A stretch of DNA of 64,000 nucleotides, from positions 1,116,001 through 1,180,000 of the forward strand of contig NZ_JADPMR010000001.1 in assembly GCF_015686695.1 (NCBI RefSeq), given 5' to 3'. This DNA is from Vibrio nitrifigilis (GTDB taxonomy: Bacteria > Pseudomonadota > Gammaproteobacteria > Enterobacterales > Vibrionaceae). The notes under the pieces were generated by a model. The model saw only the letters and a list, made by a program, of their open reading frames with translations, did no database searches and was not told the DNA's origin. Below are positions 16,790 to 24,886 of the stretch, in pieces (the first letter of the stretch is position 1; each line of letters begins with the position of its first letter). Both the position numbers and the translations under genes were made by a program.

Positions 16790-18331
16790 TTATTTTTCTG
16801 TATGCTGCGGTTTAGTAAAATTACCATAGAGATCTAAGCGGCGATGACGCAAGTTAGTCACCGAACCTTCGGTATTAAGTTCTTTGAGTTTGTCTAAATC
16901 AACATCCGCGAAAATAATCATTTCGGTATTTGGGCTTGCCTCAGTGATGGTGGCATCGTGAGGGAAGAAAATGTCCGAAGGTGAAAATACCGCAGACTGT
17001 GCATATTGAATATCGACATTGTCTACACGAGGTAAGTTACCAACACTGCCGCCAATTGCGACATAACATTCATTTTCTATTGCTCTGGCCTGAGCACACA
17101 AACGAACGCGCTGATAGCCATTTTTAGTATCGGTCCAAAATGGAACGAATAGAATCTGGGCGTCTTTTTCTGACATCATCCGGCCGAGTTCAGGGAATTC
17201 ACTGTCATAACAAATCAGTATCCCAACGCGACCCGCATCGGTTTCGAACACTTTGACTTCGTTACCACCATCAATAACCCAATCTTTTTGCTCGTGTGGC
17301 GTGATATGAATTTTACGCTGTTCATCGACTGAACCATCGCGATGGAGCAAGTACGAAATATTATATAAGCGTCCATCTTCTTCTACCGGCATACTACCGG
17401 CAATAATATTGATGTTGTAAGACACGGCAAGTTCAGCAAAGCGCTGCTTAATTTGCTCACTAAATGAGGCGAGAAAACGAATCGCTTCAACCGAGCTTTG
17501 ATCGTGTTTCAATCCCATTAGAGGTGCGTTAAAAAACTCAGGGAAGAGGGCAAAGTCTGCTTTATATCCGGAAAGGGAGCGCACAAAAAATTCAGCCTGT
17601 TCCATGAGATCTTGAACACCAACAACAGCACGCATTTGCCATTGAATGATACCAATACGAATTAACGTTTTTTCAACATCGTGAATCGATGCAACGTCTT
17701 CTTCGTAAAAAATATTATCCCATTCAAGTAGGGTGGCATAACCGCGGGAGCTGTCATCTTCTGGGAGATAGTGTCGCATGACACGTTTAACATCAAAATC
17801 GTTGGAGAGTTGGAAGGAGAGGATATGGTCGTAGATTTCTTTTCGTTTCACCTTTTCAATGTATTCTGAAACACTAAGCTCGTCGGCATAATCTTTATAT
17901 CTTGGTATTCTTCCTCCAGCTAATATCGCTTTTAAGTTATTGCTGCGGCAGATTTCTTTGCGAGCTTCATAAAGGCGTCGGCCTAAACGTAAGCCACGGT
18001 AGTCTGGGTGAACAAACACATCCAAACCGTATAGTGCATCACCATGGCGTTTATGTTGAATGACATTATGTTCATCAACGATATCGGTATACACATGAGG
18101 TAGAGACATCCGGTTGTAATCGACTTTTATCGTCAGTGCTGCACCTATAATTTGTCCATTATCTTCAATACAAACTTGGCCATCAGGGAATTGATGAATT
18201 AAGTCCATAATGGTCATTCTTGGCCATGCGCCACCCACGTCTGGAAAAACTAAGTCCATAAGTTCGGCAAGTTGTGGATAATCACTCTTCTCAATCACAC
18301 GCAGTGTTAGACGTGGTGTTGGATTCCTCAT
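16790..18331 (-). CDS. GNAT acetyltransferase fused to carbon-nitrogen hydrolase (nitrilase superfamily)
   Basis: The 513-residue protein joins two domains. Residues about 8-190 are a GNAT fold with the acetyl-CoA loop HPDYRGLRLGRRLYEARKE. Residues about 223-500 are a nitrilase-type hydrolase with the full Glu-Lys-Cys triad: Glu265 in LFPEFFNAPL, Lys340 in RKIHITPHE, Cys374 in LICYDSEFPE. Such fusions are widespread in proteobacteria, but the natural substrate is not established to my knowledge. The likely sense is that one active site makes and the other hydrolyses an amide. The gene stands alone on the minus strand, 134 bp downstream of sdaA. Confidence 0.9.
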   Translation of the reverse strand: MRNPTPRLTLRVIEKSDYPQLAELMDLVFPDVGGAWPRMTIMDLIHQFPDGQVCIEDNGQIIGAALTIKVDYNRMSLPHVYTDIVDEHNVIQHKRHGDALYGLDVFVHPDYRGLRLGRRLYEARKEICRSNNLKAILAGGRIPRYKDYADELSVSEYIEKVKRKEIYDHILSFQLSNDFDVKRVMRHYLPEDDSSRGYATLLEWDNIFYEEDVASIHDVEKTLIRIGIIQWQMRAVVGVQDLMEQAEFFVRSLSGYKADFALFPEFFNAPLMGLKHDQSSVEAIRFLASFSEQIKQRFAELAVSYNINIIAGSMPVEEDGRLYNISYLLHRDGSVDEQRKIHITPHEQKDWVIDGGNEVKVFETDAGRVGILICYDSEFPELGRMMSEKDAQILFVPFWTDTKNGYQRVRLCAQARAIENECYVAIGGSVGNLPRVDNVDIQYAQSAVFSPSDIFFPHDATITEASPNTEMIIFADVDLDKLKELNTEGSVTNLRHRRLDLYGNFTKPQHTEK

Positions 18332-18465
18332 AAATCCTAATCCTCTGTTGCTAATCCGTTTTCATATTGAACATCTTGTTTCATCAATTCAAGGGGAATT
18401 ACTAGGATTCACTGTTTATTGACGATAATAATCAACTGCTTGCCTATTTGGCGACGAAGTGACCA

Positions 18466-19833
18466 CTATTCACACGGTGGTGCAAGGTGAATCAATGCCA
18501 AACCACCGAGTGACGTCTCACGGTATTTTTCATGCATATCTTTGCCGGTTTGGTACATGGTATCGATAACCTTATCTAGTGAGATCAAACATTTGCTGGT
18601 TCGTTTTAATGCCATTCGAGAAGCATTAATCGCTTTCATCGCACCCATAGCATTGCGCTCTATGCAGGGAACTTGAACTAGACCGCCAATCGGATCACAG
18701 GTCATGCCTAAAGAGTGCTCCATCGCTATCTCAGCAGCCATGCATATCTGTTCATTACTGCCTCCCCACAAAGACGTGAGTCCCGCGGCTGCCATTGACG
18801 AAGAGACGCCAATTTCACCTTGGCAACCTACTTCCGCACCGGAAATGGATGCATTGGTTTTGTAAAGCATGCCAATAGCTCCGGCAACAGCAAGAAAATC
18901 GCGCATCTGTTTGGTGTCGAGCTGGTGGACGAATTTGTTGAAATACATCAATACAGCGGGTATGACTCCTGCAGCACCATTGGTTGGCGAGGTGACTACC
19001 TGACCGCCAGCGGCATTTTCTTCACTGACTGCAAAGGCAAATAGGTTAACCCAATCTAATATCGCCATTGGATCATTTTCGATTGTGATATTGGCCTCAA
19101 GTTTTTTTAGTAGTGCAGGAGCACGTCGAGTCACGCTAAGCCCTCCCTCAAGCACGCCTTCTTGATTAAATCCTTTTTCCATACATTGCTGCATCACCTG
19201 CCAAATAAGATCCACTTTTTGGTCAATTTCAGCCATATCACGTAGGGTTAACTCGTTACGTAGGACCAACCCACTGAGGCTTAAACCATTTAACTCTGCC
19301 AATTTAAGTAATTCATGCGCACTGGTGAAAGGATAGGGGACTGGGTTAGAGAGCATCGGTGTAGGAGAGAGCAGTTCTTGCTCTGAGACGATAAAGCCAC
19401 CGCCAATCGAATAATAAGTCTGTTTTGCAATAGGTTGATTCTTTGCATCACTGGCGGTAATAGTTAAGCCGTTTTCATGATGGGACAGCCGAGTAGGGTG
19501 AAAAATAATATCTTGTTGAGGGTTAAATGCGATGGTGTGTTGGTTGGGCAGTGTCAGCCTATGGTGCTGGATAACGTGTTGCCATTGGTTCTTTGCTAAG
19601 TCGCCATCCATGGTATCAGGCTGTTGCCCATGTAGACCCACAATGATAGCGCGATCGGTGTGATGTCCTTTTCCTGTCAGTGATAAGGATCCGTAGAGAT
19701 CCACTGTGATCTGATGGACGTTCATATTGGTTGGAAGTTGCTGTGAAAATCGTGCCGCTGCCAGCATTGGGCCGTTGGTATGAGAGCTGGAAGGGCCGAC
19801 ACCAATTTTAAAAATATCAAACATCGATAGCAT
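18466..19833 (-). CDS. sdaA: L-serine dehydratase (single-chain, iron-sulfur)
   Basis: The 455-residue protein has the fused alpha and beta regions of the bacterial iron-sulfur L-serine ammonia-lyase. MFDIFKIGVGPSSSHTNGPM is the beta-region opening, and the alpha region has TSPTNGAAGVIPAVL, GCQGEIGVSSSMAAAG and CDPIGGLVQVPCIERNA. The cysteines in GCQGE, CDPIGG and VPCIER are the cluster ligands. It converts L-serine to pyruvate and ammonia. The first ATG (19833) gives MLSMFDIF; initiation at the internal ATG three codons later is equally possible. A perfect palindrome lies in its leader. Assigned as sdaA/sdaB type; the two paralogues cannot be separated here. Confidence 0.93.
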   Translation of the reverse strand: MLSMFDIFKIGVGPSSSHTNGPMLAAARFSQQLPTNMNVHQITVDLYGSLSLTGKGHHTDRAIIVGLHGQQPDTMDGDLAKNQWQHVIQHHRLTLPNQHTIAFNPQQDIIFHPTRLSHHENGLTITASDAKNQPIAKQTYYSIGGGFIVSEQELLSPTPMLSNPVPYPFTSAHELLKLAELNGLSLSGLVLRNELTLRDMAEIDQKVDLIWQVMQQCMEKGFNQEGVLEGGLSVTRRAPALLKKLEANITIENDPMAILDWVNLFAFAVSEENAAGGQVVTSPTNGAAGVIPAVLMYFNKFVHQLDTKQMRDFLAVAGAIGMLYKTNASISGAEVGCQGEIGVSSSMAAAGLTSLWGGSNEQICMAAEIAMEHSLGMTCDPIGGLVQVPCIERNAMGAMKAINASRMALKRTSKCLISLDKVIDTMYQTGKDMHEKYRETSLGGLALIHLAPPCE

Positions 19834-19856
19834 GACAGTTTCCTTGTGTAATTGCT

Positions 19857-19873
19857 CCTGAGTAACACTCAGG
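19857..19873 (-). promoter_or_regulatory. Perfect palindrome in sdaA leader
   Basis: CCTGAG-TAACA-CTCAGG, a 17-base perfect dyad about 24 bp upstream of the sdaA start, either an RNA hairpin or an operator. Confidence 0.45.
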
Positions 19874-20001
19874 GTGATAAATTGCTGCTGTAACTATGGC
19901 ACATTAAGCACGACTCTTCTTATGTAAAGACCTAGTTATTTAGTCAAGTATTTGCTACCGTTTGGCTAACTGTTGTCAATCACTTAACGAAGAGTGTGAT
20001 T

Positions 20002-21468
20002 ATGTCTATTTGGGATTCGGTTAACGTAACGCATCGTTTTAGCCAGCTACCTTCACTGTTTTATACCCGAGTCATGCCTCAACCATTAGATAACGTCAAA
20101 TGGGTTGCGTGGAATAGTAAATTGGCTGTGCAATTTGGTTTGCCAACCACACCAAATGAAGAGCTTCTCCAAACTTTGTCTGGGTTAGAGATTCCAGGCC
20201 ATTTTGATCCTCTCGCCATGAAATATACCGGTCATCAGTTTGGTGTTTACAATCCCGATCTTGGTGATGGGCGTGGACTGTTGCTAGCAGAGATGACGAC
20301 GCTCGCAGGGGAAGTGTTTGATATCCACCTTAAAGGCGCAGGATTGACTCCTTACTCTCGAATGGGTGATGGCCGAGCAGTTTTACGCTCAACAATCCGT
20401 GAATACTTGTGTAGTGAAGCCATGGCTGGCTTAGGGATTCCAACAACCCGAGCATTAGCCATGATAGATAGCGATACACCCGTTTATCGAGAAACGGTAG
20501 AAACCGGAGCGATGCTGGTACGTTTAGCGAATACACATATCCGTTTTGGGCATTTTGAATATTTGTTTTATAGCAATCAAATCGCTGAATTGAGACTTCT
20601 CGCAGATAAGGTTATTGAGTGGTATTACCCGGAATGTCAAACCGCTGAGTTGCCTTATGTGGCTATGTTCCAAGAGATTGTGACTCGAACTGCTCATATG
20701 GTTGCTCATTGGCAAGCCGTTGGTTTTGCTCATGGCGTAATGAATACTGACAACATGTCCATCCTAGGCCAAACCTTTGATTATGGTCCTTATGGTTTTT
20801 TAGATGATTATGACCCGACCTTTATCTGCAACCATTCTGATTATCAGGAGCGCTACCGGTTTGATCGTCAACCACGGATTGCTTTGTGGAATTTATCCGC
20901 TTTGGCTCATGCGTTATCACCACTTATTCAGCGCGATGATCTTGAAGCTACGTTAGGGCTATTTGAGACGGAACTTAATGAAGAATATAGCCGTTTAATG
21001 CGCGCAAAATTAGGGTTGTGGACTCGTGAGAAAGGGGATAGCGAACTGTTTGATGAACTCTTTACTATGCTCACCGCAAATCATACGGATTACACCCGTT
21101 TTCTTCGTCAGTTGTCTTGCCTGGATCGGGATGGAGAACAACCTGTCATTGACCTTGTGCTCAACCGTGATCAAGCCAAACAGTGGATGACCCTTTATCA
21201 AGAGCGTTGTGATTCTGAACGCGTCAAGGGAGAACCAGTGAGCGCGTTTCTGCGTTGTGAAAAAATGCGGCAAGTGAATCCTAAATTCATACTGCGTAAC
21301 TATTTAGCTCAGCAAGCAATAGAGCAAGCAGAGCAGGGCGATTATAGCCAAATTGAGCAATTAATGAGCGTGCTTGCCAAGCCGTTTGATGAGCATCCGA
21401 ATAATGAAGATTTGGCAAAACTTCCTCCAGAATGGGGCAAGCATTTGGAGATCAGCTGTTCCTCTTAA
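20002..21468 (+). CDS. selO: Protein adenylyltransferase SelO (YdiU)
   Basis: The 488-residue pseudokinase-fold protein has the SelO signatures: MKYTGHQFGVYNPDLGDGRG, HLKGAGLTPYSRMGDGRAVL, REYLCSEAMAGLGIPTTRAL and GVMNTDNMSILGQTFDYGPYGF. The length matches E. coli SelO (about 480). SelO transfers AMP from ATP to Ser, Thr or Tyr hydroxyls of partner proteins in redox stress. The C-terminus ends in SCSS, where the selenocysteine of eukaryotic forms is a cysteine. A GTG at 19996 is in frame two codons upstream, but AAGAG at 19990-19994 is better spaced for the ATG at 20002. It is divergent from sdaA. Confidence 0.95.
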   Translation: MSIWDSVNVTHRFSQLPSLFYTRVMPQPLDNVKWVAWNSKLAVQFGLPTTPNEELLQTLSGLEIPGHFDPLAMKYTGHQFGVYNPDLGDGRGLLLAEMTTLAGEVFDIHLKGAGLTPYSRMGDGRAVLRSTIREYLCSEAMAGLGIPTTRALAMIDSDTPVYRETVETGAMLVRLANTHIRFGHFEYLFYSNQIAELRLLADKVIEWYYPECQTAELPYVAMFQEIVTRTAHMVAHWQAVGFAHGVMNTDNMSILGQTFDYGPYGFLDDYDPTFICNHSDYQERYRFDRQPRIALWNLSALAHALSPLIQRDDLEATLGLFETELNEEYSRLMRAKLGLWTREKGDSELFDELFTMLTANHTDYTRFLRQLSCLDRDGEQPVIDLVLNRDQAKQWMTLYQERCDSERVKGEPVSAFLRCEKMRQVNPKFILRNYLAQQAIEQAEQGDYSQIEQLMSVLAKPFDEHPNNEDLAKLPPEWGKHLEISCSS

Positions 21469-21483
21469 TAGGTAGAAAATGGC

Positions 21484-21524
21484 GGGAAATGACACAAACG
21501 CGTAATTTTCGTGGGTCATTTCCC
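21484..21524. promoter_or_regulatory. Perfect 10-bp inverted repeat between selO and dctP, possible activator site
   Basis: GGGAAATGAC (21484-21493) and GTCATTTCCC (21515-21524) lie about 115 bp upstream of the sigma-54 promoter. The position suits an enhancer site for DctD. A selO terminator is the alternative, but no T run follows. Confidence 0.45.
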
Positions 21525-21634
21525 ACCCATTTTGAAAAAAACTGTGAATTACAACGTGATGATTTTTTGAACAAAAAATAGAGATCTTTTTCTAAGTTAT
21601 TGAAATGAAATAATTGTTAATAAATTGTTTCATA

Positions 21635-21651
21635 TTGGCTTGGTATTTGCT
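21635..21651 (+). promoter_or_regulatory. Sigma-54 promoter of dctPQM
   Basis: TTGGCTTGGTATTTGCT carries the -24 GG (21637-21638) and -12 GC (21649-21650) at exactly the required 12-bp offset and matches the consensus TGGC...TTGC. It lies 62 bp before dctP. The operon is followed by genes for a sigma-54 activator and sensor of the DctD/DctB type, which strongly supports it. Confidence 0.88.
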
Positions 21652-21713
21652 CCTCAATAGGTAGTCAACCTGCATTAAATGCTGGGCTGATAACACTATT
21701 AAGGAGAATAATA

Positions 21714-22712
21714 ATGCTAAAACCAATGACCCTACTGACTGCCTCCATCCTTGCTGCTACAAGTTTTTCTGCGCTAGCTAAATGTGATCCCGGTGAAATC
21801 GTTATCAAATTTAGCCATGTGACTAACACGGATAAGCATCCTAAAGGCATTGCTGCTTCGCTGTTGGAAAAACGCGTTAATGAAGAAATGAATGGTAAAG
21901 CTTGCATGCAGGTTTTCCCTAACTCCACTCTTTATGATGATGACAAAGTGCTTGAAGCAATGCTCAATGGCGACGTGCAGATGGCAGCACCTTCGTTATC
22001 CAAGTTTGAAAAATTCACCAAAAAGTTCCGTATTTTCGATCTCCCTTTCCTTTTTGATGATGTAGACGCAGTAGATCGTTTTCAAAACTCTGAGTCTGGA
22101 GAAAAACTGAAGAACGCGATGAAGCGTCGTGGTATTCAAGGGCTTGCTTTCTGGCATAACGGTATGAAACAAATGTCGGCCAATAAACCACTTATTGTAC
22201 CTAGTGATGCTAAGGGATTGAAATTCCGTGTACAAGCTTCTGATGTTCTTGTTGCTCAGTTTGAACAGCTTGGTGCTAATCCTCAAAAAATGTCGTTTGC
22301 TGAAGTGTATGGAGGATTGCAAACGAAAGTGATTGATGGTCAAGAAAACACCTGGTCGAACATCTACGGTAAGAAATTTTTTGAAGTTCAAGATGGCGTT
22401 ACCGAAACCAATCACGGCATTCTCGATTACTTAGTAGTGACGTCTAGTAAGTGGTGGAGCAAATTGCCGAATGATGTTCGTGATCAGTTAGCACAAATCA
22501 TCGCGGAAGTGACTGCAACACGTAACGCTGAATCCAATAAAGTGGAAAAAATGAACCGTCAATATGTGATTGATGCGGGGGGTGTAGTTCGTGAATTGAC
22601 CCCAGAGCAACGGCAACAATGGGTGGATGCGCTGAAACCGGTATGGAAGAAATTTGAAAAGAATATTGGCTCTGATCTTATCAATGCAGCGTTAGATTCT
22701 AATCAGAAATAA
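21714..22712 (+). CDS. dctP: TRAP C4-dicarboxylate transporter, periplasmic solute-binding protein
   Basis: The 332-residue protein has a signal peptide (about residues 1-22, ending ALA before KCDPGE) and a DctP-type binding domain. Visible signatures are IVIKFSHVTNTDKHPKGIAA, GLKFRVQASDVLVAQFEQLG and the family motif AEVYGGLQTKVIDGQENTW with the conserved Arg for the carboxylate (FRVQ). It captures succinate, malate or fumarate in the periplasm and hands it to DctQM. AAGGAG at 21701-21706 precedes the ATG. It is the first gene of dctPQM and is driven by the sigma-54 promoter upstream. Confidence 0.95.
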   Translation: MLKPMTLLTASILAATSFSALAKCDPGEIVIKFSHVTNTDKHPKGIAASLLEKRVNEEMNGKACMQVFPNSTLYDDDKVLEAMLNGDVQMAAPSLSKFEKFTKKFRIFDLPFLFDDVDAVDRFQNSESGEKLKNAMKRRGIQGLAFWHNGMKQMSANKPLIVPSDAKGLKFRVQASDVLVAQFEQLGANPQKMSFAEVYGGLQTKVIDGQENTWSNIYGKKFFEVQDGVTETNHGILDYLVVTSSKWWSKLPNDVRDQLAQIIAEVTATRNAESNKVEKMNRQYVIDAGGVVRELTPEQRQQWVDALKPVWKKFEKNIGSDLINAALDSNQK

Positions 22713-22726
22713 CCTGCTGAGCTCGT

Positions 22727-22748
22727 GGCCTTTCGTTAAGGGAAGGCC
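22727..22748 (+). promoter_or_regulatory. Intercistronic hairpin between dctP and dctQ
   Basis: GGCCTT pairs with AAGGCC around a 10-base loop. The stem includes part of the purine-rich ribosome site of dctQ, so it may stabilise dctP mRNA and hold down dctQ translation. Confidence 0.6.
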
Positions 22749-22749
22749 A

Positions 22750-23460
22750 TTGATAACAACGATTAATAGAGCGATGTATCTTATGGAAAAGTCTTTCTTC
22801 AACAAAGTCGGCGATTTTACAGATAAAATCGAAGAGACCTTGATTGCCTTTTTTCTCGGGGCGATGACCTTACTTACCTTTATCAATGTTCTCATGCGTT
22901 ACCTGTTTAACGATAACATTCTCTGGGCATTAGAACTGACCGTATTTATGTTCGCGTGGATGGTGCTTGTTGGCGCCTCATATGGGGTGAAAAAGCATTT
23001 TCATATTGGCGTAGATGTTGTTATCAACATTGCACCACCACCAATGCGTAAATTGCTTGCTTTGCTGGCTGTCGCCAGTTGCCTTGCTTTTTCTATCTTA
23101 CTGCTGATCGGTGCTTGGAACTATTGGTATCCATTTGCAACTGAGAGGGCATGGTATGAAACCGATGATGTTCCGATGCCTGAGATGTTGCAGTTTCTTG
23201 CTGAGTGGCTCAACGAAGGCGAGATGTATGAAAAAATGCCGCGTTTTATCCCGTATATGGCATTACCAATTGGTATGGCATTACTGACTTTGCGTTTTGC
23301 TCAAATTGCTTGGCAGATTTTAACTGGACAGTTGGATCGTATGATTGCTGGCCATGAAGCTGAAGAGGATCTTGAATCCCTCAAACAAGATCTTGCAGAG
23401 GCTGAAGAGGCGATGCCAGTGCCGCAAGCAGAGCAACAAAAAACAGGTAAGGAGAAGTAA
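22750..23460 (+). CDS. dctQ: TRAP transporter small membrane subunit
   Basis: The product is about 236 residues with four membrane helices, as for DctQ. Typical segments are FINVLMRYLFNDNILWALEL and FMFAWMVLVGASYGVKKHFHIGVDVV. An insert with acidic and aromatic residues follows helix 3 (about 130-160), and the tail is acidic and charged (EAEEDLESLKQDLAEAEEAM). The start is uncertain: TTG at 22750 has AAGGGA at the right distance, while ATG at 22774 and 22783 (MEKSFFNK) have weaker sites. The stop is 3 bp from dctM. DctQ forms the complex with DctM and is needed for transport. Confidence 0.92.
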   Translation: MITTINRAMYLMEKSFFNKVGDFTDKIEETLIAFFLGAMTLLTFINVLMRYLFNDNILWALELTVFMFAWMVLVGASYGVKKHFHIGVDVVINIAPPPMRKLLALLAVASCLAFSILLLIGAWNYWYPFATERAWYETDDVPMPEMLQFLAEWLNEGEMYEKMPRFIPYMALPIGMALLTLRFAQIAWQILTGQLDRMIAGHEAEEDLESLKQDLAEAEEAMPVPQAEQQKTGKEK

Positions 23461-23463
23461 GTC

Positions 23464-24825
23464 ATGACAATTTTGATCTTATTTTTAATGGTCATCGGCT
23501 TTATGCTTATCGGTGTGCCGATCGCTATTTCACTTGGTTTATCTAGTGTTCTGTTTTTACTTTGGCATTCTGACACCTCGTTAGCTTCAGTGGCTCAAAG
23601 CCTGTTTAACGCATTTGAAGGTCACTACACCTTACTTGCCATTCCGTTCTTTATTTTGGCATCCAGTTTTATGTCTACTGGAGGGGTGGCTAAACGTATT
23701 ATCCGATTTGCTATCGCAATGGTGGGATGGTTCCCTGGTGGGTTAGCAATGGCATCTGTTGTGGCGTGTATGATGTTTGCAGCTCTATCGGGGTCGTCAC
23801 CTGCAACAGTCGTTGCCATTGGCAGCATTGTTATTGCAGGCATGGTCAAAAATGGTTACACCAAAGAATTTGCGGCTGGGGTCATTTGTAATGCGGGAAC
23901 ACTCGGTATTCTGATTCCACCTTCTATCGTGATGGTGGTGTATTCAGCCGCAACTGATGTTTCAGTAGGGCGCATGTTTTTGGGCGGTGTTATTCCTGGT
24001 CTATTGGCTGGGTTGATGCTGATGGTAGCAATCTATATTACTGCTCGGGTAAAAAATTTACCGAAACAACCTTTCGTTGGTTGGGGAGAAGCATTTCAAG
24101 CTGCTAAAGATGCAAGCTGGGGGTTATTACTCGTTGTTATTATTCTTGGTGGGATTTATGGCGGTATATTCACCCCAACAGAAGCTGCTGCGGTAGCTGC
24201 CGTTTATTCGTTTTTGATTGCTAATTTTATCTATAAAGACATGGGGCCGTTTGCAGATAAGACCAATACTAAGCCTATGGTCGTCAAAGCAGTGCAGTCA
24301 CTGGTGCACAAAGATACGCAGAAAACGTTGTTTGATGCGGGTAAATTAACCATCATGCTGCTGTTTATTATTGCTAATGCTCTGATTCTTAAGCATGTAT
24401 TGACCGAAGAACGCGTACCGCAAATGATCACTGAATCAATTTTGGACGCAGGACTAGGTCCGATAACATTCTTGATTGCTGTCAACGTGTTATTGCTGAT
24501 TGGTGGTCAGTTTATGGAGCCTTCGGGTCTATTGATCATTGTCGCGCCATTGGTATTCCCAATTGCGATTGCTCTGGGAATCGACCCAATTCACCTTGGT
24601 ATTATTATGGTGGTGAACATGGAAATTGGCATGATAACGCCCCCAGTAGGACTCAACCTCTTCGTGACGGCTGGTGTTGCTAAAATGTCGATGATGAGGG
24701 TAGTGAAGGCAGCCTTGCCATGGGTGGCGATTATGTTCCTATTCTTAATTATTGTGACTTATGTACCTGCGGTATCGACGTGGCTACCGACTATGTTGAT
24801 GGGGCCAGAGATTATTACTAAATAG
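23464..24825 (+). CDS. dctM: TRAP transporter large membrane subunit
   Basis: The 453-residue, about twelve-helix protein is DctM. Diagnostic stretches are GVPIAISLGLSSVLF, PFFILASSFMSTGGVAKRII, AALSGSSPATVVAIGSIVI, GTLGILIPPSIVMVVYSAAT and MEIGMITPPVGLNLFVTAGV. It forms the Na+-driven translocation channel for C4-dicarboxylates together with DctQ and DctP. A central loop (about residues 260-285, DMGPFADKTNTKP) is longer than in minimal members. It follows dctQ by three bases and ends at a strong terminator. Confidence 0.96.
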   Translation: MTILILFLMVIGFMLIGVPIAISLGLSSVLFLLWHSDTSLASVAQSLFNAFEGHYTLLAIPFFILASSFMSTGGVAKRIIRFAIAMVGWFPGGLAMASVVACMMFAALSGSSPATVVAIGSIVIAGMVKNGYTKEFAAGVICNAGTLGILIPPSIVMVVYSAATDVSVGRMFLGGVIPGLLAGLMLMVAIYITARVKNLPKQPFVGWGEAFQAAKDASWGLLLVVIILGGIYGGIFTPTEAAAVAAVYSFLIANFIYKDMGPFADKTNTKPMVVKAVQSLVHKDTQKTLFDAGKLTIMLLFIIANALILKHVLTEERVPQMITESILDAGLGPITFLIAVNVLLLIGGQFMEPSGLLIIVAPLVFPIAIALGIDPIHLGIIMVVNMEIGMITPPVGLNLFVTAGVAKMSMMRVVKAALPWVAIMFLFLIIVTYVPAVSTWLPTMLMGPEIITK

Positions 24826-24843
24826 TTGGGATATTTCACTCAT

Positions 24844-24870
24844 AAGGCCTCGCGATGCGAGGCCTTATTT
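24844..24870. terminator. Terminator after dctM
   Basis: AAGGCCTCGC-GAT-GCGAGGCCTT, a perfect 10-bp stem followed by ATTTTATG. It lies between the convergent dctM and dctD genes. Confidence 0.88.
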
Positions 24871-24886
24871 TATGACTTCAAGATGG

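Noticed and set aside
21996..22415. A 139-residue minus-strand frame opposite dctP
   Set aside because: Shadow of dctP; no ribosome site or domain.
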